Shown one piece after another: positions 23,459 through 29,145 of a stretch of DNA of 30,663 bases. Every line of letters begins with the position of its first letter. Positions within the stretch are counted from its first letter, which is position 1. The DNA is from CAIKZY01 sp044374195. GTDB lineage: Bacteria; Actinomycetota; Actinomycetes; S36-B12. The stretch spans positions 1-30,663 of the forward strand of contig JBILOY010000023.1 in the NCBI GenBank assembly GCA_044374195.1, given 5' to 3'. The notes beneath the pieces were generated by a model. The model ran no database searches and had not been told where the DNA came from. It worked only from the letters and a program-made list of their open reading frames with translations. Both the position numbers and the translations under genes were made by a program.

Positions 23459-24413
23459 AATTCTTGAGCCAGGGCTGGCCACGTCAGTTCAAGATCAGGG
23501 GCGACCGGGCTACTACAGCGTGGGTATCCCTCCGTCAGGTGCGCTCGATCTTTACTCAGCGGCGCTCGGGAATTTCCTTGTTGGTAACCCGGCTACTGCT
23601 GCGGTTATCGAGGCTACCTACATGGGTCCCAAGATGCGGTTCACCGCACCCGCGATTGTCGCGGTGACCGGCGCGAAGGTTCCGGTGATGGTCAATGGCC
23701 TGGAGTACCCGCAGTGGGAGTCCTTCTCTGTGGCGAAAGGAGACGAACTGGCGTTCGGAATTCTCCAAGCCGGGGCTCGGTTCTATCTCGCCGTAAGCGG
23801 TGGCATCGCGGTGGAGGAAGTTCTCGGCAGTCGATCCACATACGCACTCGGTGCTTTTGGTGGGTACGAGGGGCGTTCACTCAAAAGTGGTGACCTGCTC
23901 CCGGTAGGCACCGGAGGCGGAATTGCCGGGCGAGTGGTGAAGGCCGATTTTCGGCCAGAGTTCAACCGTGAGGTAGATGTTCGAGTTGTGCTCGGTCTGT
24001 ATGACTACCGGCTCACTGACGTCGGACTCAGCGCCCTGCTCGACCAGCCGTGGAAGCTGACACCAGTTGCCGATCGAATTGGTTTTCGTTACTCGGGCGG
24101 GAAGCTTGATTGGAAAGATCGAGTGCAACCCTTCGGGGCGGGTTCGGATCCCTCGAACATCGTTGATGCCGGGTACCCCATCGGGTCTATTCAGGTCCCG
24201 GGTGGGGTCGAACCCATCATCTTGCATCGCGACGCAGTGTCCGGTGGAGGCTACGCGATGGTCGCCACGGTGATTAGTGCAGACATGAGCAAGGTTGGTC
24301 AATGCGCGCCCGGCACAGTCACGAATTTCCGGCCGGTGACGCTTGACGAAGCGCTGGCTGCCCGCGCAGCAGCAAAGGATCTCCTTGCTCGGGCCCGCGA
24401 GTCACTGGCCTGA
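23448..24413 (+). CDS. pxpC: PxpC/KipA-type protein, carboxyltransferase subdomain A/B
   Basis: 321 residues. ILEPGLATSVQDQGRPGY followed by PPSGALD, then VIEATYMGP, LAVSGGIAVEEVLGSRSTY and the late segment GAGSDPSNIVDAGYPIGSIQ are the KipA/AHS2 (biotin-dependent carboxyltransferase A/B) landmarks. In urea carboxylase this domain and the PxpB-like domain together transfer the carboxyl group from biotin to the amide nitrogen. ATG 23448 lies 11 bases inside pxpB, in a different frame; longer in-frame readings are inside pxpB and lack family sequence. It ends TGATG into the Rid-family gene. Confidence 0.9.
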   Translation: MGIEILEPGLATSVQDQGRPGYYSVGIPPSGALDLYSAALGNFLVGNPATAAVIEATYMGPKMRFTAPAIVAVTGAKVPVMVNGLEYPQWESFSVAKGDELAFGILQAGARFYLAVSGGIAVEEVLGSRSTYALGAFGGYEGRSLKSGDLLPVGTGGGIAGRVVKADFRPEFNREVDVRVVLGLYDYRLTDVGLSALLDQPWKLTPVADRIGFRYSGGKLDWKDRVQPFGAGSDPSNIVDAGYPIGSIQVPGGVEPIILHRDAVSGGGYAMVATVISADMSKVGQCAPGTVTNFRPVTLDEALAARAAAKDLLARARESLA

Positions 24414-24883
24414 TGATGAGTGCAACCGCGAGAATCGCCGAGCTTGGGGTTGATCTGCCTGAGGTCGCTCAGCCGGTCGGGTCGTACGTTCAGGCAAGAA
24501 TCCACGGTGGGCAGATCATCGTTACTGGTCAATTGGCGTTCTTGGACGGCTCAATCGCCAATCCTGGCCTGTTGGGTGGTGAAGTGAGCGTTGATGAGGG
24601 CGCGGCAGCTGCGCGGATATGCGCGCTCAACTCCATTGCTGCAGCTGCTGCCGTTGCCGGTGGCCTCGACAAGGTTGAGGGAGTGCTGCACCTCACGGGC
24701 TACCTTGCCTGCGCGGACGGTTTCACCGGGCACAGCGCTGTTCTCAATGGAGCCAGCGACGTCTTCGTGGAGATCTTCGGGGAGTCGGGCCGTCATGCCC
24801 GCACTAATGTGGGAGTTGCGTCCTTGCCGCTTCGGAGCCCCGTCGAGCTTCAGGTGACGTATGCCATGGCGCAGGGGGAGTGA
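24413..24883 (+). CDS. RidA/YjgF-family protein
   Basis: About 156 residues. VTGQLAFLDGSI, NSIAAAAAVAGGLDKVEGVLHLTGYLAC and HARTNVGVASLPLRSPVELQVTY show the chorismate-mutase-like Rid fold; R130 in ARTNVGVASLP matches the arginine that binds carboxylate in Rid enzymes. RidA proteins hydrolyse reactive enamines/imines, while distant Rid members have other hydrolase roles in catabolic operons. Here it could remove an imine made when an amine or amino acid is oxidised. Two ATGs (24413 and 24416) are possible starts; the first overlaps the pxpC stop. Confidence 0.88.
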   Translation: MMSATARIAELGVDLPEVAQPVGSYVQARIHGGQIIVTGQLAFLDGSIANPGLLGGEVSVDEGAAAARICALNSIAAAAAVAGGLDKVEGVLHLTGYLACADGFTGHSAVLNGASDVFVEIFGESGRHARTNVGVASLPLRSPVELQVTYAMAQGE

Positions 24884-24885
24884 AC

Positions 24886-25170
24886 ATGCCTGCAGCTACA
24901 CCGTCAGTGATGGTCGACAACGGCCGAATCCGCGTCACCCGTTGGCATTTCGAGCCGGGGGCCTCGACCGGAATGCACACGCATGAATTCGATTACGTCG
25001 TGGTCCCGATCACCGGAGGTAACTTCAACGTAATCTCTCAGGACCAGTCAGTTACCTCGATGGTCCAAAACCCGGGCGAGTCCTATTCCAGAACAGTGGG
25101 TGTGACGCACGACGTGACCAACGTCGGGCATTCCGTGGCTGTCTTCGTGGAGGTTGAGCTCCTCCCGTGA
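24886..25170 (+). CDS. Small cupin domain protein
   Basis: 94 residues, a single cupin_2 barrel. FEPGASTGMHTHEFDYVVVPITGG holds the first cupin motif, with H31 and H33 as metal ligands; H75 in VTHDVTNVG is the likely ligand of the second motif. ATG 24886 is preceded by GGGGGAG five bases upstream; GTG 24880 would add two residues. It is the last gene of the hydA2 operon, two bases after the Rid-family stop. No reaction can be assigned. Confidence 0.85.
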   Translation: MPAATPSVMVDNGRIRVTRWHFEPGASTGMHTHEFDYVVVPITGGNFNVISQDQSVTSMVQNPGESYSRTVGVTHDVTNVGHSVAVFVEVELLP

Positions 25171-25175
25171 TCTGA

Positions 25176-25193
25176 GGACCACCGAGGTGGTTC
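25176..25193 (+). terminator. Weak terminator-like hairpin after the large operon
   Basis: GGACCAC (25176-25182) can pair with GTGGTTC (25187-25193) around CGAG, seven pairs with one G-T wobble, followed by ACTTTAATT. It lies five bases after the last stop of the operon and just before the gcdH operators. The T-run is poor, so termination may be partial. Confidence 0.35.
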
Positions 25194-25199
25194 ACTTTA

Positions 25200-25211
25200 A
25201 TTGGATCCAAT
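25200..25211. promoter_or_regulatory. GntR-type operator 1 of gcdH, ATTGGATCCAAT
   Basis: A perfect 12-base palindrome upstream of the predicted gcdH promoter. An identical copy follows with exactly 20 bases between centres, about two helical turns, so two dimers would sit on the same face. The sequence equals the known VanR-type GntR/FCD operator. Confidence 0.72.
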
Positions 25212-25219
25212 CTGTGCCA

Positions 25220-25231
25220 ATTGGATCCAAT
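25220..25231. promoter_or_regulatory. GntR-type operator 2 of gcdH, ATTGGATCCAAT
   Basis: The second perfect copy lies between the likely -35 region (about 25213-25218) and the extended -10 box, a position suited to repression. The nearest GntR/FCD gene in the window is at 3691, whose own operon has a near-identical site on its -10 box. Confidence 0.72.
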
Positions 25232-25233
25232 CC

Positions 25234-25242
25234 TGATACTCT
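25234..25242 (+). promoter_or_regulatory. Extended -10 promoter element of gcdH
   Basis: TGATACTCT fits an extended -10 (TG-n-TACTCT). It lies 27 bases before ATG 25270, leaving room for a short leader with the ribosome site AGGAG at 25260-25264. The -35 match is weak (TGTGCC). Confidence 0.45.
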
Positions 25243-25269
25243 TAGCGCACCCGACACCCAGGAGTTCCC

Positions 25270-26445
25270 ATGGCAATCGCCCAGCAGTCACCCTTCGGCC
25301 TGTTCGCCATCGACCACCTCCTCACGGAGGAGGAGCGGATGATGCGCGATGTGGTGCGCAATTACGTCGACGATCGCATCAAGCCGGAGATCGCTGACTG
25401 GTTCGAGACCGGCGAGATCCCTGCCCGAGAACTGGCCAAGGAACTCGGCGATCTAGGAGTCATGGGCATGCATCTTGAGGGCTATGGCTGCGCGGGTACC
25501 TCAGCCGTGGCCTATGGCCTGGCCTGCCTGGAACTCGAAGCAGGCGACTCCGGGCTTCGTTCACTAGTCAGCGTCCAGGGCTCCTTGGCGATGTTCGGAA
25601 TCTGGGCGTGGGGTTCAGAGGAGCAGAAGCAGGAGTGGTTGCCGCGCATGGCCGCGGGCGAGGCAATCGGATGCTTCGGTCTCACTGAGGCTGATTTCGG
25701 CTCGAATCCCTCTGGCATGATCACGAACGCCAAGCGCGACGGCAGCGACTGGATTCTCAACGGATCGAAGATGTGGATCACGAACGGAAACGTGGCCGAT
25801 GTTGCCGTGGTGTGGGCTCAGACCGACGATGGCATTCGCGGATTCGTGGTGCCGACGAACTCGCCGGGATTCACGGCCAACCTGATTCACAAGAAGATGT
25901 CGCTTCGCGCGTCTGTCACAAGTGAGCTTGTGTTTCGCGACGTCCGTCTCCCGGAGTCGGCCATGCTTCCAGATGTGAAGGGACTCAAGGGGCCGCTGTC
26001 CTGCCTGAATGAGGCACGATTCGGAATCGCCTTCGGCACCTTGGGCGCAGCACGTGACTGCCTGGAGACCGCGATCGCCTATTCGATCGACCGCGTGCAG
26101 TTCGACAAGCCGATCGCTGGCTACCAGCTCACGCAGAAGAAGCTCGCCGACATGACGCTTGAGCTCGGCAAGGGAATGCTGCTCGCCCTGCACCTAGGCC
26201 GACTCAAGGACGAGCATCTGCTCAAGCCGGAGCAGGTGAGCCTCGGCAAGCTCAACAATGCTCGCGAGTCACTGGCCATTGCCCGCGAATGCCGCAACAT
26301 TCTCGGCGGCAATGGCATCACCCTTGAGTATCCGATCATCCGGCACATGAACAACCTCGAGTCGGTATACACCTACGAGGGCACGAACGAGATGCACACA
26401 CTCGTCATCGGTGAAGCCCTCACCGGCATTGCCGCTTACCGCTGA
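25270..26445 (+). CDS. gcdH: Glutaryl-CoA dehydrogenase
   Basis: A 391-residue acyl-CoA dehydrogenase fold. The pattern is that of glutaryl-CoA dehydrogenases: GYGCAGTSAVAYGLACLELE (71-90), LRSLVSVQGSLAMF (96-109) with R97/S98 aligned to the pair that binds the gamma-carboxylate in human GCDH, GCFGLTEADFGSNPSGM (134-150), IQKKLADM-like TQKKLADM, and NLESVYTYEGTNEMH with E370 as catalytic base. It oxidises and decarboxylates glutaryl-CoA to crotonyl-CoA, with electrons to ETF. AGGAG precedes ATG 25270. It has its own promoter with two palindromic operators and is convergent with the PNPOx-like gene, four bases apart. Confidence in the substrate is high for a by-eye call. Confidence 0.9.
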   Translation: MAIAQQSPFGLFAIDHLLTEEERMMRDVVRNYVDDRIKPEIADWFETGEIPARELAKELGDLGVMGMHLEGYGCAGTSAVAYGLACLELEAGDSGLRSLVSVQGSLAMFGIWAWGSEEQKQEWLPRMAAGEAIGCFGLTEADFGSNPSGMITNAKRDGSDWILNGSKMWITNGNVADVAVVWAQTDDGIRGFVVPTNSPGFTANLIHKKMSLRASVTSELVFRDVRLPESAMLPDVKGLKGPLSCLNEARFGIAFGTLGAARDCLETAIAYSIDRVQFDKPIAGYQLTQKKLADMTLELGKGMLLALHLGRLKDEHLLKPEQVSLGKLNNARESLAIARECRNILGGNGITLEYPIIRHMNNLESVYTYEGTNEMHTLVIGEALTGIAAYR

Positions 26446-26449
26446 TGCT

Positions 26450-27025
26450 CTAGCGCTTCCACTTCACCACGTATTCGGGAACGGGCACCTCGGCGGGGGT
26501 GTGGTCATCTGCCACCGACTTGCCAAATGATTCGTGCATCGGAACGTGACCTGCCCACACGCGTGAGTACATCGGATCAGTGAGATCCGAGGGCACGTCG
26601 TCCGGGCCACCGCTGCGCACCTTCACGGAGCACTCATCGAGTGTCAAGGCAAGAGTGATGGTGGCAGCGCGCTCCTTCGGCGCCGGATGACGGATCTCTG
26701 CCCATCGCCCCGGAAGCAGGTGCTCGGTGATGACCCGCAGCGCATCGAGCTCATCGTCGCCCTCGAGTCGGCGGGCTGTGCCGATCACCATGGCGGACCT
26801 GTAATTCATGCTCGACTCGAATGCACTGCGCGCGAGAACGAGTCCGTCGAGCAAGGTGACGGTGAGGCAGGTGGGTTGCCCGGCTGCGAGTGAGGTGAAC
26901 AGGCGCGAGGCACTCGAGCCGTGGAAAAGAACATCGTTGTCGCGCCGCGCGTAAGCGACCGGAATGACGAACGGCTGGCCCTCGGTCACGACTGCTACAT
27001 GGGCGACGAGACCGGAGTCGAGCAC
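26450..27025 (-). CDS. PNPOx-like FMN split-barrel protein (start uncertain, probably longer)
   Basis: 191 residues from GTG 27025. GLVAHVAVVTEGQPFVIPVAYARR with LFHGSSASRLF is the FMN-binding split barrel of the pyridoxamine-5'-phosphate-oxidase-like family (NimA-related); these bind FMN, F420 or heme and their reactions are mostly unknown. The frame stays open upstream and encodes TPRTRVRRIPENAVTDTAAL, which is the conserved N-terminus of this family, yet contains no ATG, GTG or TTG. The real start may be CTG 27124 (overlapping the aminotransferase stop as CTGA) or ATC 27109. GTG 27025 has no ribosome site. It is co-directional with the aminotransferase. Confidence 0.8.
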   Translation of the reverse strand: MLDSGLVAHVAVVTEGQPFVIPVAYARRDNDVLFHGSSASRLFTSLAAGQPTCLTVTLLDGLVLARSAFESSMNYRSAMVIGTARRLEGDDELDALRVITEHLLPGRWAEIRHPAPKERAATITLALTLDECSVKVRSGGPDDVPSDLTDPMYSRVWAGHVPMHESFGKSVADDHTPAEVPVPEYVVKWKR

Positions 27026-27120
27026 GTGATGAAGTGCCGCCGTGTCAGTGACGGCATTCTCCGGGATACGACGTACCCGAGTCCGAGGAGTGGACCCGGG
27101 TACGTTGATGTCGTTGCCGC

Positions 27121-28521
27121 TCAGAGGATTGTCCAGGCCTCGGTGAGTACCGAGCGCAGGATGCCTTCGATCTCGTCGAACTCCTTCTGGCCTGCGATCA
27201 GCGGCGGGGCGAGCTGCACGACTGGGTCGCCGCGATCGTCAGCTCTGCAGTACAGCCCGGCATCGAAGAGTGCCTTCGACAAGAAGCCGCGCAGTAGTCG
27301 CTCTGCCTCGTCGTCGTTGAAGGTCTCTCGGGTGACTTTGTCCTTGACGAGCTCGATTCCATAGAAGTAGCCCATGCCGCGCACATCGCCGACGATGTTG
27401 AGGTCGCGCAGCTTGTTGAGGGTAGCTAGGAAGGCGCCCTCATTGCGGCGCACATTGCCGTTGATGTCCTCGCGCTCGAAGATATCGAGGTTGGCCATGG
27501 CCACTGCGGCAGCCATCGGGTGGCCGCCCCACGTGTAGCCGTGCAGGAATGACGTAGTGCCGTGCTTGAACGGCTCGAAGAGACGCTCGCTGGCGATCAT
27601 CGCGCCCAGGCCCGCATACCCGGAGGTCATGCCCTTCGCGCACGTGATGATGTCGGGATCGACGCCGAAACGCTTCATTGCGAACATATCGCCGATGCGG
27701 CCGAAGGCGCAGATCGTCTCGTCAGCGACCATGAGCACGTCGTACTCATCGCAGATCTCGCGGACACGCTCGAGGTAACCGGGGGGCGGCGGGAAGCAGC
27801 CACCGGAGTTCTGCACAGGCTCGAGGAACACCGCCGCAACGCTGTCGGGACCCTCGAATTCGATCGCCTCCGCGATGCGGTCGGCTGCCCAACGGCCGAA
27901 GGCCTTCTCATCGTCGCGCAGATTGTCGGGTGCGCGGTAGAAGTTCGTATTCGGTACCTTCACGCCACCGGGCACGAGCGGTTCGAAGGGAATCTTCGCG
28001 ACGGGGATACCTGTGATGCTCAGCGCACCCTGCGGAGTGCCGTGGTAGGCCACATTGCGACTGATCACCTTGTGCTTGGTGGGCTTTCCGGTGAGCTTGA
28101 AGTACTGCTTGGCCAGCTTCCAGGCGGTCTCAACCGCCTCGCCACCACCGCTAGTGAAGAAGACACGATTGAGATCACCGGGTGCGTAGTGCGCCAGGCG
28201 CTCCGCCAGCTCAATGGCCGGGCGATGCGCATACGACCAGATCGGGAAGTAGGCGAGTTCTTCCATCTGCTTCGCTGCAGCGGCACCGAGTTCCTTGCGG
28301 CCATGACCGACCTGAACCGTGAACAGGCCTGAGAGACCGTCGAAGTACTTGCGTCCCTGGTCATCCCAGATGTAGCAGCCGTCGCCCTTGACGATGATCG
28401 GCACGTGGCCGCCCTCGTAGTACACGGAGTGACGGGTGAAATGCATCCAGAGGTGATCGCGCGCTTTTTCGGCAAGTGCGTCGTATCCGGATTCGGTCAC
28501 GTACTGCGGTGTCGATGTCAT
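27121..28521 (-). CDS. Class III PLP-dependent aminotransferase (omega-amino acid/diamine:pyruvate type)
   Basis: 466 residues. FFTSGGGEAVETAWKLAKQY (121-140) binds the PLP phosphate, NVAYHGTPQGALSITG (156-171) is the usual YHG segment, ADETICAFGR (266-275) contains D267 that holds the pyridine nitrogen, and K296 in CAKGMTSGY is the Schiff-base lysine. The N-terminal FTRHSVYYEGGHVPIIVKGDGCYIWD is typical of the putrescine, beta-alanine and omega-amine aminotransferase branch. The product of the adjacent aldehyde dehydrogenase gene would oxidise the semialdehyde formed. Candidate substrates are putrescine, GABA or 5-aminovalerate. ATG 28521 overlaps the lrp stop by ATGA. Confidence 0.92.
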   Translation of the reverse strand: MTSTPQYVTESGYDALAEKARDHLWMHFTRHSVYYEGGHVPIIVKGDGCYIWDDQGRKYFDGLSGLFTVQVGHGRKELGAAAAKQMEELAYFPIWSYAHRPAIELAERLAHYAPGDLNRVFFTSGGGEAVETAWKLAKQYFKLTGKPTKHKVISRNVAYHGTPQGALSITGIPVAKIPFEPLVPGGVKVPNTNFYRAPDNLRDDEKAFGRWAADRIAEAIEFEGPDSVAAVFLEPVQNSGGCFPPPPGYLERVREICDEYDVLMVADETICAFGRIGDMFAMKRFGVDPDIITCAKGMTSGYAGLGAMIASERLFEPFKHGTTSFLHGYTWGGHPMAAAVAMANLDIFEREDINGNVRRNEGAFLATLNKLRDLNIVGDVRGMGYFYGIELVKDKVTRETFNDDEAERLLRGFLSKALFDAGLYCRADDRGDPVVQLAPPLIAGQKEFDEIEGILRSVLTEAWTIL

Positions 28522-28991
28522 CGTGTTCCCCAGGTGTAGATCTGCTTGCGCAGTTTCAGATAGACGAATGTCTCAGTGGATCTAATGCCTTCAATGGCGC
28601 GAATCTTGCGGTTGACGATCTCCAGAAGGTGCTCGTCATCCTCGGCCACGACCTCGGCCAAGATGTCGTACTGACCTGCGCACACCACGAGGTAGTCAAC
28701 CTCGGGCATGCCCTCGATGCGAGAGGCAACTGCCTCGGCATCACCGTCGACCCGAATTCCGAGCATGGCCGCTCGCGAGAACCCCACCTGCATTGGGTCT
28801 GTGACGGCCACGATCTGCATGACCCCTGACTCCGTCAGCTTCTGCACGCGCTGGCGCACAGCAGCCTCCGACAGGCCGACAGCCTTGCCGATGGTGGCGT
28901 ACGGCCGGCGGCCATCTTGCTGCAGCTGCTCGATGATCGCCTTGGAGACGTCATCGAGGACAACAGCGGCGCTGCGCTCTCGGGGGGCCAT
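28518..28991 (-). CDS. Lrp/AsnC-family transcriptional regulator
   Basis: 157 residues. The N-terminal AsnC helix-turn-helix spans about 10-60 (LDDVSKAIIEQLQQDGRRPYATIGKAVGLSEAAVRQRVQKL in pieces), and the C-terminal RAM sensor domain follows (GIRVDGDAEAVASRIEGMPEVDYLVVCAGQYDILAEVV). Such regulators sense amino acids and often control the neighbouring catabolic genes. It shares an operon with the aminotransferase and is divergent from the aldehyde dehydrogenase, an arrangement that also exists in Streptomyces polyamine/GABA loci. No clear ribosome site precedes ATG 28991. Confidence 0.93.
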   Translation of the reverse strand: MAPRERSAAVVLDDVSKAIIEQLQQDGRRPYATIGKAVGLSEAAVRQRVQKLTESGVMQIVAVTDPMQVGFSRAAMLGIRVDGDAEAVASRIEGMPEVDYLVVCAGQYDILAEVVAEDDEHLLEIVNRKIRAIEGIRSTETFVYLKLRKQIYTWGTR

Positions 28992-29145
28992 GGGTTGATC
29001 ATCCGCTGATCGGTGGACCTAAGCAAGTGAATCCGTGGTCATTTCGTGATTTGACTACTAATTTCGTGCCGAAATCAAGTCTTGGCTTCAGAAAGCATGG
29101 CCACAAGGGTACTCTGACCACACCCCTCACCTCATTGGAGTTTCG
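28992..29145. promoter_or_regulatory. Divergent promoter region between lrp and aldehyde dehydrogenase, with repeats
   Basis: ATTTCGTG occurs twice as a direct repeat exactly 20 bases apart (29041-29048 and 29061-29068). The second copy is part of the inverted repeat ATTTCG-TGC-CGAAAT (29061-29075). This spacing, near two helical turns, suits an Lrp octamer that binds several sites. The ribosome site TTGGAG (29135-29140) for the dehydrogenase is at the right end. I found no convincing -35/-10 pair. Confidence 0.5.

Noticed and set aside
27562..28332. 256-codon open frame on the plus strand opposite the aminotransferase
   Set aside because: It is the antisense shadow of a high-GC gene with clear PLP motifs; the translation is His/Arg/Asp-rich, shows no family motif and has no ribosome site.
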